Origin: JABDMH01 sp965222645
GTDB lineage: Bacteria; Bacteroidota; Bacteroidia; Chitinophagales; Saprospiraceae
Length of the DNA stretch: 64,000 nucleotides
NCBI GenBank assembly: GCA_965222645.1
Contig: OZ244968.1
Location: 3,472,001 to 3,536,000, forward strand
Reading direction: 5' to 3'
Part shown: in pieces, positions 44,247 to 53,703 of the stretch
Position numbering within the stretch: position 1 is the stretch's first letter
Layout: every line of letters begins with the position of its first letter
Made by a program: the position numbers and the translations under genes
The notes under the pieces: model-generated
What the model was told of the DNA's origin: nothing
Databases searched by the model: none
Seen by the model: only the letters and a program-made list of their open reading frames with translations

Positions 44247-45311
44247 TTATAAATCTAAAATTAACTCTTTCTCTCCTAAATAACAATCGATCACTCTTGG
44301 GAATGCAAAATTCCTGATTTTTTTTGGATTGACAGCCATGAAACCATCATTCTTTAGTTGATCCGGTTCTTTCTCAAGACTCATAGTCATAAAGCGCGCT
44401 GAAATGATCTGATGTGACAAGGTTTGCGTATACAAGATACCGTTGGTACTGCTACTCTTTACTGGCAAGGAGATCGATGACAAAATGATTTCCCAGGGAG
44501 TTGGTTTTTCCGCCTCTACCAGGTAGAATTCAAACAAATTTGGCCAAATTTCCCTCTGTGATCTCCGCCTGATGTAAATGTATCGACTCCATCGGGGCAC
44601 CAGATAGTAAAAATGACGAATTTTCTTTTTTCTTTTGGCGGTCTTTTGGGGAATTGAGTGCTGCAGATTTTCTTGTTTGGCCCAGCAATTTTTATTGATC
44701 GGGCAAATGTTACAGTTGGGATTCTTAGGTTTACACACTAGGGAGCCAAAGTCCATTATTGCTTGATTGAAAACTGAAGGGGTTTGATTCTCAATCATTA
44801 GTTGAACATGCTGACTGATAGTCCTTTTTGTCGCACTTTGATCTACGGGTGCTGTGAGTCCGAAATATCTCGAAATAAGCCTGATCACATTGCCATCTAC
44901 AACTGCGAAGGGGAGTTCGAAGGCGAAAGAGGCAATTGCTGCTGCGGTATAGGGACCGACACCCTTCAGGGCCAGGATTTCATCGTACCGGGATGGAAAA
45001 TTTCCATTGAGATGCTCGGCTATAAATTGAGCAGATTCCTGCATGTGGATTGCTCTTCTATAGTAGCCGAGCCCTTCCCAGGTCTTCATCAACTCGTCCT
45101 GGGATGCCCTCGCAAGGGCAAAGACATTTGGGTATTTTTTTATAAAACGCTTGTAGTAAGGAAGCCCCTGCTCGACGCGAGTCTGTTGTAAGATGATTTC
45201 AGACACCCAAATTCGATAGGGATCCTTGCTTTTTTTCCATGGAAAATCTCTGGGATGTGCAAGGCTCCATGCGATAATTTCTTTTGCGATATGATCTGAT
45301 TTCTTACCCAT
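44247..45311 (-). CDS. mutY: A/G-specific adenine glycosylase MutY
   Basis: 354 residues; removes adenine mispaired with 8-oxoG. The catalytic Glu lies in WVSEIILQQTRVEQG near 35-50; HhH segment LKGVGPYTAAAIASFAF near 110 and VDGNVIRLISRYFGL near 130 follow. The Fe-S ligands are C-x6-C-x2-C-x5-C in CKPKNPNCNICPINKNC near 188-204. The C-terminal NUDIX-like MutT domain, which recognises 8-oxoG, is present from about residue 225. First gene of mutY-ssb-gldE-gldD. Confidence 0.95.
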   Translation of the reverse strand: MGKKSDHIAKEIIAWSLAHPRDFPWKKSKDPYRIWVSEIILQQTRVEQGLPYYKRFIKKYPNVFALARASQDELMKTWEGLGYYRRAIHMQESAQFIAEHLNGNFPSRYDEILALKGVGPYTAAAIASFAFELPFAVVDGNVIRLISRYFGLTAPVDQSATKRTISQHVQLMIENQTPSVFNQAIMDFGSLVCKPKNPNCNICPINKNCWAKQENLQHSIPQKTAKRKKKIRHFYYLVPRWSRYIYIRRRSQREIWPNLFEFYLVEAEKPTPWEIILSSISLPVKSSSTNGILYTQTLSHQIISARFMTMSLEKEPDQLKNDGFMAVNPKKIRNFAFPRVIDCYLGEKELILDL

Positions 45312-45381
45312 CCACCGAAAAACGAAGATAGATTTTCGCGGTACAATTTCGTAGGTTTATGCCAATCCGGCTATCCTCATC

Positions 45382-46077
45382 ATGAGAAGGCTCAAAAGAC
45401 ATTGGGACGATTTTCTACATCTTATTTATCCGCAATTGTGTGTGAGTTGTGAGAAGAATGCAGTCTATGGAGAAGAGTTGTTCTGCATTGGCTGTGAGGC
45501 CAACCTTTCAATTACGGATTTTCACCGTATTCCGGAGAATGAATCGATAATGAGAATGGCCGGAAGTTTCCCCTTTACTTTTGGATCGAGCATGTTTAGA
45601 TTTTACCCTGGCGGCAATGTGCAGACCATGATTCACAAGCTAAAGTATCAAGGCAATACGCAAATTGGCACCAGACTGGGGAAGCGATATGGCAAACTTC
45701 TAAAAGAGGCATCTGTGCTTGATGATCTCTCTTACATCACGTATGTACCGCTACATATGAGGAAACTCAGGACCAGGGGTTACAATCAAAGTGCTTTTTT
45801 TGCCAGGGGCCTCGGTCTTGCGATGGAGATCCCTGTCAGGAGCATGATTAAAAGGACCATAAATACGTCAACGCAAACCTATAAATCTCGCCATGACCGT
45901 TTGGAAAGTATGATGGATGCCTTTGCGCTAGATTGCAATATCGACCTCACGGGCAAACATATTCTTCTTGTCGATGATGTATTGACAACGGGGGCTACAC
46001 TTGAATCGTGTGCTCAAATAATGGCACAAATCGGGGGCCTGAAATTGTCGTTTGTGACAATCGGACTGGCACAATGA
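45382..46077 (+). CDS. comF: ComF-family phosphoribosyltransferase-like protein
   Basis: 231 residues. An N-terminal zinc ribbon, C-x2-C...C-x2-C (CVSCEKN, CIGCE), and a PRTase domain with PRPP-binding ILLVDDVLTTGATLESCA near 200. Typical middle stretch: YVPLHMRKLRTRGYNQSAFF. ComF is linked to DNA uptake and post-uptake ssDNA handling in other bacteria; its role here is inferred. Divergent from mutY, convergent with the aminotransferase. Confidence 0.93.
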   Translation: MRRLKRHWDDFLHLIYPQLCVSCEKNAVYGEELFCIGCEANLSITDFHRIPENESIMRMAGSFPFTFGSSMFRFYPGGNVQTMIHKLKYQGNTQIGTRLGKRYGKLLKEASVLDDLSYITYVPLHMRKLRTRGYNQSAFFARGLGLAMEIPVRSMIKRTINTSTQTYKSRHDRLESMMDAFALDCNIDLTGKHILLVDDVLTTGATLESCAQIMAQIGGLKLSFVTIGLAQ

Positions 46078-46078
46078 G

Positions 46079-47218
46079 TCACAAAGCTGAAAGTCTTTCG
46101 GCAGCACCAGCGAGTGTCACTTTCTCCTTACAAAAACACAGTCGTATCAGCTTCTGATCGGGATCCGGATGGTTATAAAACGGAGATAATGGAATAGCTG
46201 CAACACCGTGATTTATCGTGAGATCTTTAACCATATCCTGATCATTCTTGTCATTTAATTGGGAATAATCATACAACTGAAAATAGCTGCCTTCACTTGG
46301 TAAAGGAGTAAACTTACTGCCGGCTAATTTCCTCTGAAGGTAATTTCTTTTTTCTTCGAAGAAAGAGGGTAAAGATGTGAAGTGACTTTCATCCTTCATA
46401 AACTCGGCAAGCGCGTACTGTAGCGGTGTTGGAACAGTAAATACATTAAACTGATGTATTTTTCTAAATTCCTCCATCACAGCCTTTGGTGCGATACAGT
46501 AGCCCACTCGCCAGCCCGTAATGTGATATGTCTTTCCGAAGGAAAAACTGGCAATTCCACGTTGGAGAATCCCGGGATATTTAAGAATGCTTTCGTGTGT
46601 CCGGCCGTCAAAGACAAGATGCTCATAGACTTCATCACTAATTACATAGATGCCGGTGTCCTCGACTAGATTTTCAAGTGATCTTAAATCGAAAGGGGTG
46701 AGAATCTTACCGATGGGATTATGTGGTGTATTGATGACAATCAATTTTGTTTTAGAAGTGACCAGGCTTTTCAGGTCTTGCCAGTCAATTTTAAAGTCTG
46801 GTGCCCGGAGTGTGTATATCACTGGAATACCTCCGTTGATGACAGTTGCTGGTTTGTAAAGATCATAGGCGGGATCGATGATAATTACTTCATCCCCCGG
46901 ATGTACTATTGCTGTAATTGCTGAATAGATGGCCTCGGCAGCACCAGCAGTGATGGTCACTTCTGTCAAGGGATCTATTTCTCGATTGTATATTTTGTGA
47001 TATTTGATTGCAATCTGTTCCAGAAGTGGAGTACAACCCCGCATCGGTGGATACTGGTTGTAGCCCTTTTTGATGAAGCGACAGGCCAGTTCTTTCAACT
47101 GATTATCACAATCAAAATCTGGAAATCCTTGCGACAGATTTATGGCATTATGCTCCTTTGCCAGAGCACTCATGACCGTAAATATGGTTGTGCCAAATTG
47201 GGGAAGTTTACTCTGCAT
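46079..47218 (-). CDS. PLP-dependent aminotransferase (methionine/kynurenine type)
   Basis: 379 residues of fold-type I, class I/II. N-terminal NAINLSQGFPDFDCDNQLKE and QYPPMRGCTPLLEQIA; VTITAGAAEAIYSAITAI; NTPHNPIGKILTPFDL; Asp in ISDEVYEHLVF; PLP-Lys in SFGKTYHITGWRVGYCIA near 235. The pattern is that of YbdL-like methionine or KAT-like aminotransferases. Its start shares one base with the stop of the pterin dehydratase gene (TGATG), so the two are translated together. Confidence 0.9.
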   Translation of the reverse strand: MQSKLPQFGTTIFTVMSALAKEHNAINLSQGFPDFDCDNQLKELACRFIKKGYNQYPPMRGCTPLLEQIAIKYHKIYNREIDPLTEVTITAGAAEAIYSAITAIVHPGDEVIIIDPAYDLYKPATVINGGIPVIYTLRAPDFKIDWQDLKSLVTSKTKLIVINTPHNPIGKILTPFDLRSLENLVEDTGIYVISDEVYEHLVFDGRTHESILKYPGILQRGIASFSFGKTYHITGWRVGYCIAPKAVMEEFRKIHQFNVFTVPTPLQYALAEFMKDESHFTSLPSFFEEKRNYLQRKLAGSKFTPLPSEGSYFQLYDYSQLNDKNDQDMVKDLTINHGVAAIPLSPFYNHPDPDQKLIRLCFCKEKVTLAGAAERLSAL

Positions 47219-47463
47219 CAGATGACATGCTGACTGAAGATACGATCAATGCCCTGAGCTAAAGAGCGATCCTTATCAGTGATGGTATTGCCAGCATCGT
47301 GGGTGGTAAGCATGATGGTGACAGTATTGTAGACATTGCTCCATTGTGGATGATGGTTGTATTTTTCGGCCAGGATCGCCACTTGAGTCATAAATCCGAA
47401 TGCCTGAGTAAAATCCGAGAATCTAAATTCCCGACAAAGTTTATTGTTTTTTTCGTCCCACAT
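47218..47463 (-). CDS. 4a-hydroxytetrahydrobiopterin dehydratase (PCD/DCoH)
   Basis: 81 residues, normal for the family. FSDFTQAFGFMTQVAILAEK and the pterin-site core YNHHPQWSNVYN with TTHDAGNTITDKD match the PCD pattern H-H-x...N-x-Y and T-x-H. Recycles the carbinolamine formed by aromatic amino acid hydroxylases; no hydroxylase is in the window. Co-translated with the downstream aminotransferase (TGATG overlap). Confidence 0.93.
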   Translation of the reverse strand: MWDEKNNKLCREFRFSDFTQAFGFMTQVAILAEKYNHHPQWSNVYNTVTIMLTTHDAGNTITDKDRSLAQGIDRIFSQHVI

Positions 47464-47613
47464 ATGTCCTTATTTATTACCAAAAAATTCTTCTTGATCA
47501 GATCTTTTTCTCGATAAAGCTGTGTAAAACTATGAAAGTTATCTTGACTGAGTCGGTTGTGGACTGCTATAGGTGTTGGCTCAAAAGAATGCCATTGGTG
47601 TTTTGTTTTGTTT

Positions 47614-47629
47614 GTTACAGCCCACTAGA
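47614..47629. repeat. 16-base motif shared with the tRNA-Cys upstream region
   Basis: GTTACAGCCCACTAGA here matches GTTACGGTCCACTAGA at 59678-59693 in 14 of 16 positions. Two copies only; could be a promoter-associated element or coincidence. Confidence 0.3.
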
Positions 47630-47680
47630 TTATATGTGGTTAGAATTTTGCTTTATTTTACACATTCACAATGATTCTGA

Positions 47681-49168
47681 ATGTCCTTTGTAAAGCAGTT
47701 GGCTGGTGAGACAGCAATCTATGGCGTAGGAAACATTTTGAGCAGGATCCTCAACTTTGTCTTTCTCACCGGATATCTCACAAGGGTTTTTACCGATCGT
47801 GCCTTATTTGGCATTCACCAGGATCTCTATGCCTATATGGCAGTATTGCTTATTCTTTTTACCTATAGAATGGAGACTGCTTATTTCCGGATGGGAACAG
47901 AGGCGGATTCGGAGAATAAGACATTCTTTACTGCTTTTTTTTCGATTCTGGCATCCACCGCTTTTTTTTGTTCTATTATCTGGATTTTTCGATCGGAAAT
48001 AGCAGAAATCCTGAAATATCCGGGCCGCGAGATCTACATTCTCTATATGATCCTGATTATTTCATTTGATGCCTTGGCAGCTATACCTTTTGCCAGATTA
48101 AGATTAAAAAATCAGGCATGGAAATTTGCAGGTATCAGGCTCGCTAATGTTGTTTTGACAATATTTCTTGTAGTATTCTTTCTGGAAATATGCCCTTATT
48201 TAATAGACAAAGAATATCTTTTTTTTGAAAAGATATATAATCCTTCACGAGAGCTTGATCTTGTTATCATTGCCAATATCATATCGAGTATTGCTGTTTT
48301 TTTATTGCTGCTTCCTCAAATTACTGCATATAAGCCCAATTTTGATTTTACGCAGCTGAAGAAAATGTTGTGGTATATAGCTCCATTGGTCATTGTAGCT
48401 CTAGCCGGTGTATTCAACCAATATTTTGCAGTGCCCCTGATTAAGTTCCTGTTACCTGGTGCTGATAATATGGATACTGCTGGTCTCTATGCAGCTGCTG
48501 CCAAACTGGCCGTACTGATGTATTTATTTACACAGGCTTTTGTATATGCCGCTGAACCATTTTTCTTCAAGCGTGCAAAGAAGAAAGATGCTAAGTCGAC
48601 TTACGCAGATGTGGCCCAGGCTTTTGCTCTTGCTGCATCGGTGCTATTATTGCTTATTGCGCTGTATATTGATGTATTTAAATATATTTTGGGTCCCACG
48701 TATCGTGAAGGAGTTTTTGTTGTTCCCATTTTGCTCGTTGCTTTTTGGATGTTGGGATTGTATTATAATTTCAGCATTTGGTATAAAATTGAAGACAAGA
48801 CATATATCGGTGCCTTGATTTCAGTTGGTGGTGCTATTGTGACATTGATAATCGCTGCATCGTTATTACCCAGGCTCGGAATGATTGGTATGGCATGGGC
48901 AGCACTTGCATGTTATACATTTATGGCAGGAGCCAGTTATCTTACGGGGCTTTATTACTATCCGGTAAGATATCCCATCTGGAGAATGCTTGGGTATTTA
49001 CTATTTGCCCTTATTGTCTATTTGATAAGTAGGGCCTTGCAAAATTATTTTGGGACAAACAATATCTCTCAGTTCTTTATATCATCCGGACTGTTCCTAT
49101 TTTATCTTTTTACTCTGCACAGCGTGGAGCGGGAGAGGGTACGGTCCTGGATCGGAATAAAGGAATGA
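47681..49168 (+). CDS. MOP-superfamily flippase (polysaccharide/lipid-linked oligosaccharide)
   Basis: 495 residues, almost entirely membrane-spanning with about 14 helices. N-terminal MSFVKQLAGETAIYGVGNIL and RILNFVFLTGYLTRVF fit Wzx/RfbX-type polysaccharide flippases. Helix-loop motif LYAYMAVLLILFTYRMETAY and YAAAAKLAVLMYLF are typical. Likely moves an undecaprenyl-linked surface glycan across the inner membrane, but no glycosyltransferase cluster surrounds it. Upstream 217 bases carry no gene; a 16-base motif shared with the tRNA-Cys upstream region lies at 47614. Confidence 0.88.
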   Translation: MSFVKQLAGETAIYGVGNILSRILNFVFLTGYLTRVFTDRALFGIHQDLYAYMAVLLILFTYRMETAYFRMGTEADSENKTFFTAFFSILASTAFFCSIIWIFRSEIAEILKYPGREIYILYMILIISFDALAAIPFARLRLKNQAWKFAGIRLANVVLTIFLVVFFLEICPYLIDKEYLFFEKIYNPSRELDLVIIANIISSIAVFLLLLPQITAYKPNFDFTQLKKMLWYIAPLVIVALAGVFNQYFAVPLIKFLLPGADNMDTAGLYAAAAKLAVLMYLFTQAFVYAAEPFFFKRAKKKDAKSTYADVAQAFALAASVLLLLIALYIDVFKYILGPTYREGVFVVPILLVAFWMLGLYYNFSIWYKIEDKTYIGALISVGGAIVTLIIAASLLPRLGMIGMAWAALACYTFMAGASYLTGLYYYPVRYPIWRMLGYLLFALIVYLISRALQNYFGTNNISQFFISSGLFLFYLFTLHSVERERVRSWIGIKE

Positions 49169-49184
49169 GATCCTGGAGAGATCT

Positions 49185-49346
49185 TCAGAAAGTAATTCTA
49201 ATGTAATCCAATATTTCGATGCGGTGTCTGTAGATCAATACACAGAGGGCAAGAAAAATGAGGAGTAAAATTAGTTTTGTATTTCTCTTTACGCGGAAAT
49301 ATCTTTCTGACCTGCTCTTATATCGATGTTTGGGATTATAGGCCAT
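49185..49346 (-). CDS. Small membrane protein (53 residues), unlisted in standard-length searches
   Basis: Minus-strand frame from ATG 49346 to TGA 49185: a basic N-terminus MAYNPKHRYKSRSERYFRVK, then one hydrophobic helix (LILLLIFLALCVLIY, about residues 25-39) and a short basic-to-aliphatic tail (RHRIEILDYIRITF). The start overlaps the phzF stop by 11 bases (ATGGCCTATAA), a typical coupled arrangement. Positive residues before the helix predict N-in orientation. No family is recognised, and existence of a protein is inferred from the helix, the open frame and the coupling. Confidence 0.55.
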   Translation of the reverse strand: MAYNPKHRYKSRSERYFRVKRNTKLILLLIFLALCVLIYRHRIEILDYIRITF

Positions 49347-50139
49347 GGGGAATATTTATTTCTCCGGTCATATATGTGACAGCCGACCCAGTCAGGATGA
49401 CCCTCTCACCTCGCACTTCACATAACAGATGCCCGGCTCTTTCAGAAGCCTGTATTGCCGACAACCTTGTCTTGCCAAGGCGGTTACTCCAATACGGAGT
49501 GAGCAGGGTATGCGCCGAACCTGTGACAGGATCCTCGTCGATCCCATAGCGGGGGAAAAAGCAGCGGCTTACGAAGTCCGAGGTGGATCCAGGTGCAGAA
49601 ATAATAATTCCCCTTGCGGCTAATTTCTTGATCGCAAGAAAATCAGGATTAAATGCCACCACATTTTCTTCAGATCTTAAGATCACCAGATAATCATCAG
49701 AGCCCCTATACCCTTCTATAGGGGAAATGTCTAAAGCATTCGCCAGATCTCTTGATTCTTCTGCACTAACAGTCTTAATTTTATCTGCAGGAAAATCCAT
49801 GTCGATTTGGTTGCCTTTTTTTATTACACTCAAATCTCCCCTCTTTAGAGTCTTAAAAAGGATCTTATCTTCTCTAAAATTCAGGTGATTAAATAAAACA
49901 TGAGCAGAAGCAAGTGTTGCATGACCGCACAATTCTACCTCCACTTTAGGTGTAAACCAACGAATGTCGATTGTATGATCACCGGGCACAAAAAATGCTG
50001 TTTCTGCAAGATTATTTTCCATTGCAATTCTCTGCATTATTTCTGATGGCAACCATTTATTTAGGGGTACCACAGCGGCCGGATTCCCTCCAAATAGTTG
50101 ATCGGTAAAAGCGTCAACCTGATAGATTTTTAAAGTCAT
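49336..50139 (-). CDS. PhzF-family isomerase-like protein
   Basis: 267 residues from the ATG at 50139; an upstream start at 50193 adds 18 unrelated residues. Pattern of PhzF: YQVDAFTDQLFGGNPAAVVP at 5-24, catalytic-Glu NNLAETAFFVPG near 45, CGHATLASAHVLFNHL near 75, and DEDPVTGSAHTLLTPYWS near 205. The fold has two similar halves; activity in this branch is not established. It overlaps the 53-residue membrane gene by 11 bases, implying one transcript. Confidence 0.93.
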   Translation of the reverse strand: MTLKIYQVDAFTDQLFGGNPAAVVPLNKWLPSEIMQRIAMENNLAETAFFVPGDHTIDIRWFTPKVEVELCGHATLASAHVLFNHLNFREDKILFKTLKRGDLSVIKKGNQIDMDFPADKIKTVSAEESRDLANALDISPIEGYRGSDDYLVILRSEENVVAFNPDFLAIKKLAARGIIISAPGSTSDFVSRCFFPRYGIDEDPVTGSAHTLLTPYWSNRLGKTRLSAIQASERAGHLLCEVRGERVILTGSAVTYMTGEINIPHGL

Positions 50140-50229
50140 TGTGGCGAAAATTTTATGGCAAGGATTGAGAAATGTGTAAGTGGTTGAAGACAAAAAGAAA
50201 GGGGAAAAAGATCTCCGAATGCTGAGGAC

Positions 50230-53200
50230 TTAAAAATCAAAACCAAGAGCCAGGTGTAATTTAGGTTTTTGTACGACTCTGGTCTCGATACCCCACGCAT
50301 AATCGAGCCTTAGGAAGTAGCCGAATAAAACTGTGCGGAAACCCACACCATATCCCATGACCAATGGATCGCGATGATAATTTACTTTTACGCGCAACAC
50401 GGGAGGCACATCATAGTCCCTTATATTGATGGGATTGTCATCATCAAAGGGGGATAATCCCAGCCAGGCAGCTCCAAAATCGGCAAATCCTACAAGTTGC
50501 ATATTGCGCAAAAATGAAAACTTGATGGGCCGTCTGGAAAGATATTTTATAAAAGGGATGCGTAATTCGGTATTAATCAATCCGAAGGTAGATCCGTTTC
50601 TTATGTTATAGTCAAACCCTCGAAGATTTGGACTGACTGTTTGGAAAGCAAAATTACCTTCGGGATTACCCGTGCTCTGATTAAATTTAGGGATCAACCA
50701 ATTGTCAACACCTCCTAAATAATAAAGGTTTTGCTCGGACCCAAAAGAAGTTCCGGTAGCAAATCGTGTAGCAAAAACCATGTGTTTGGCAAAATTGATA
50801 TAATGACGCACATCTGCACCCACCACTGTCATAAATCCCTCGGCAAGTTTAAGAGAAATGGGGTCAATAGAAAACGCAAATTTCTTGACTAGTTCGGTAA
50901 ATACCTTTAAGCGGGTTCCTGAGCGAATATTATAATCGATATCGATTGCATTGTCGAAAATATATTCCAGTTTTAATCCGGTGCGCTGGTTCTCCACATC
51001 CGGATTACCCAGGGACTGAAGGTCTGCAGCCAAAAAAGTGATCTTGTCCTGCCTTATTGTAGCAGTTGCTCGCACACTTTGATAAATATCTAATGGGTAA
51101 CGCACAGCAAATTGACCGAGCAACGTGGTTGTGCGCGATCTAAAAGGATCACTCGTATTGTCAATCGAAATGTTGTCTGTGATTGATTTTCTATAAATAG
51201 CGTATTGCTTGTCCAGCCGTTGTTTTTTATCATCAAAGACCAGAAAAAATTCAGTGCCATTGAATGTGGTGGGTATTCGGATACCCCCCTCAAAAATGTA
51301 ATCTTCAAAAAGATCTCTAAAGTTGGCTTTCATCAGAATTCCTACAGGTGGTGGCTCAAAATCTCGTTTAAACCCTGCATAACTATCCAGCCCACCAAAT
51401 AATAAGTCATTATCCAGATTTGTGCTTAAGTCGTGCAATTTAAACTTAAGACGGTAAGGGACGATTCGCAATCTATTTATGGGCTGACTATCCAAAGGCG
51501 CTTCCGGACTCGCATTGATGGTCGTATTCAGAACCACCTTATTTTCCATTGCGGTACGCAGTATTTTTTCCGTTTGATCTTTTTTAGGCATGTCACCAAA
51601 CTCCGACTGGAACAAATATTTCTTACCATCTTCGCTGGATCTTATCACTTCTTCCTTCGGTCTTTGTGGTTCATTCTTTTTTCTCGGAACTGTGCTTTTA
51701 GAAAATCTTTTTTCCCCTTCGATCTCATTGTGTAAACTCTGTACGATTTGCACATCGTCAGATTGAGTAAAGTCACTTAGAATCACCGCAAATTCATCAT
51801 CTATTTGGAAGACTTCAGCAATTGTACCATCTGCTGTGCTGACATCATAAGTGCCTACATTCCAGAGATTGTTTGTCAAGAAAGTGCTGGATGAGTTGTA
51901 TTCCATGACTTTTATCGCCCGAGTACTTAAAATTAGAGAATCGTGTACGGGCAAGGGTGTACCCGGAGTGATCACCATTGTACTGCTGTCCCTTAAAAGC
52001 AATTCGGTTTTATCCACAGAATCTCTCGTAGCAGTGAGATGTTTTCGATTTATAATCCCACTTTCATCAGACAAGTACATGATCCCTTGAGGTGAGGGTT
52101 TTGCAAGGCGAAAATTTGATCTTTCCTGACTTGTGATCTGAAAGAGCGTGGGACCTTTTTCCTCAAAAGCCAAATGAAACAGATTAAAGTTCTTAAACGG
52201 TAATATTGTGTCGACACTTTGACTCAACTGAATTGCATCAGGTCGATTACTACTAAATAAAATACCGTTCATGCCGTCAATTTCAGTCAGCACGATGTCG
52301 AGATCATCGTAAATGTCTGACGTCAATTGGTTGGATTGTCTTGTATTAGTTGTGTAGTAATACAGATCGATCATCCCTCCGGAAAGGGCAGAAAAAATAA
52401 GCTCGCTATTGGACAGGGCTGCCATCGAATAAACGCGTTCATACAATTCGGGCAGTGGTTGAGTAGTGACAACCCCGGTATTAAAATCGTGCAATTCCAG
52501 GGTGATTACATCCCGGTGCTCGTATAATATATAAAGTCCATTTCCTTCGGGAAGCCAACTCACTTGTGGATAATTATAATCTGTCGCCTGGACGTTGTTT
52601 TTAAAACCATGTTTAAAGATTTTTTGAGATTCTCCCGTCGATGGGTTGAATAAGAATATTTTGGACTTGCTAATGAGATTATCTACAATAGCCAATGCGT
52701 CACCTTGTGGATTAAATAATAGACTGCTTACCGGAATTTTTTTGCTTCTGCGATATCGTATTCGGTCCTTAAGATCTGGAGCAACAAAAAGATCCTTTTC
52801 AGCATCGTACCGCTGACTGAAGTAGGATTCCCACTGTTTTGTAATGTCTTTAAAAGGGATTCCGAAGACGTACAGGAAAGCATCTTGAATACTGCGGTTT
52901 ATACGAGTAAGGTAGAGTAGATTTGAGATTTCGGATCTTCCGTATGTAAGGCCTAAGTAGTACCAGAAGGATTGTCCTACTTCTACCGGGTAGATAGAAC
53001 TGAGCTTTCTAAAATTGGTTCTTCTTTCGTGTAAGAAGATGTTTCTCAACGCAGCATCATTATCGTAATCCCAGTAGGAGCCAACGTAGGAGGCAAGACC
53101 ATCTCTAAACCAGGCGGGGACGGCACCCGCTACAGAATTCTGAACCACCTCCTGAAGATTTGATCCAAAAAACATGCTGTTTAGAAACACTTCTGCAACA

Positions 53201-53631
53201 CCTTTCCTGATTTGTTTTCTGAGATGCTCGTGATCACCGTTGAAATAGACAAAGAGCTTGCTGCCCTCAATTTTTGTCTGTCCGGCAATTGTCTTAAAAA
53301 CTTCATCATTACCGATGTTGCTTTGTTTGAGATCCGACACATCGCTATATACGATGATCTCAATTTTATCATTTATCCTATGTTCGATCAAATCAAGAAT
53401 CTCATCGTGATCCTGCTCGGCAAATTTCATGGTCGACACTCCATGATTACGAGCCTTACCATACCAATAAGTGATGAAGTTTTCGCTTTCATAAAGAAGC
53501 CATTGATCAAAATCATCGTGATATTGGATGCGATTTTTACCAAATTCCACTTCAGAAACTTGTGCGCCACACCAGACAAATGGTAGCCAAAGCATCACGA
53601 AAACCAAATATTTTATAAACTTGTTACTCAT
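50230..53631 (-). CDS. TolB-like propeller with C-terminal outer-membrane barrel
   Basis: 1133 residues from the ATG at 53631 (SP: MSNKFIKYLVFVMLWLPFVW, CGAQ); the longest frame from 53808 adds 59 unsupported residues that overlap the divergent hydrolase. Residues 20-290 resemble a degenerate peptidase-MA-like region: the H-E-x-x-H position reads KGVAEVFLNSMF, while VPAWFRDGLASYVGSYWD is kept. Residues 300-660 form WD40/TolB-like blades (LLFNPQGDALAIVD, WLPEGNGLYILYE, LIFSALSGGMIDL, GILFSSNRPDA). The C-terminus (from about 780) is a surface-antigen/BamA-type barrel ending LRLDYAWGIETR, KLHLALGFDF with terminal Phe. Known in Bacteroidetes without assigned function. Confidence 0.85.
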   Translation of the reverse strand: MSNKFIKYLVFVMLWLPFVWCGAQVSEVEFGKNRIQYHDDFDQWLLYESENFITYWYGKARNHGVSTMKFAEQDHDEILDLIEHRINDKIEIIVYSDVSDLKQSNIGNDEVFKTIAGQTKIEGSKLFVYFNGDHEHLRKQIRKGVAEVFLNSMFFGSNLQEVVQNSVAGAVPAWFRDGLASYVGSYWDYDNDAALRNIFLHERRTNFRKLSSIYPVEVGQSFWYYLGLTYGRSEISNLLYLTRINRSIQDAFLYVFGIPFKDITKQWESYFSQRYDAEKDLFVAPDLKDRIRYRRSKKIPVSSLLFNPQGDALAIVDNLISKSKIFLFNPSTGESQKIFKHGFKNNVQATDYNYPQVSWLPEGNGLYILYEHRDVITLELHDFNTGVVTTQPLPELYERVYSMAALSNSELIFSALSGGMIDLYYYTTNTRQSNQLTSDIYDDLDIVLTEIDGMNGILFSSNRPDAIQLSQSVDTILPFKNFNLFHLAFEEKGPTLFQITSQERSNFRLAKPSPQGIMYLSDESGIINRKHLTATRDSVDKTELLLRDSSTMVITPGTPLPVHDSLILSTRAIKVMEYNSSSTFLTNNLWNVGTYDVSTADGTIAEVFQIDDEFAVILSDFTQSDDVQIVQSLHNEIEGEKRFSKSTVPRKKNEPQRPKEEVIRSSEDGKKYLFQSEFGDMPKKDQTEKILRTAMENKVVLNTTINASPEAPLDSQPINRLRIVPYRLKFKLHDLSTNLDNDLLFGGLDSYAGFKRDFEPPPVGILMKANFRDLFEDYIFEGGIRIPTTFNGTEFFLVFDDKKQRLDKQYAIYRKSITDNISIDNTSDPFRSRTTTLLGQFAVRYPLDIYQSVRATATIRQDKITFLAADLQSLGNPDVENQRTGLKLEYIFDNAIDIDYNIRSGTRLKVFTELVKKFAFSIDPISLKLAEGFMTVVGADVRHYINFAKHMVFATRFATGTSFGSEQNLYYLGGVDNWLIPKFNQSTGNPEGNFAFQTVSPNLRGFDYNIRNGSTFGLINTELRIPFIKYLSRRPIKFSFLRNMQLVGFADFGAAWLGLSPFDDDNPINIRDYDVPPVLRVKVNYHRDPLVMGYGVGFRTVLFGYFLRLDYAWGIETRVVQKPKLHLALGFDF

Positions 53632-53703
53632 TGGTCTGAAGTACTCAGAATAGACAAAGTACGACTTTTTATATTGACCGCACCCTACTAATAACGCAGA
53701 ATA

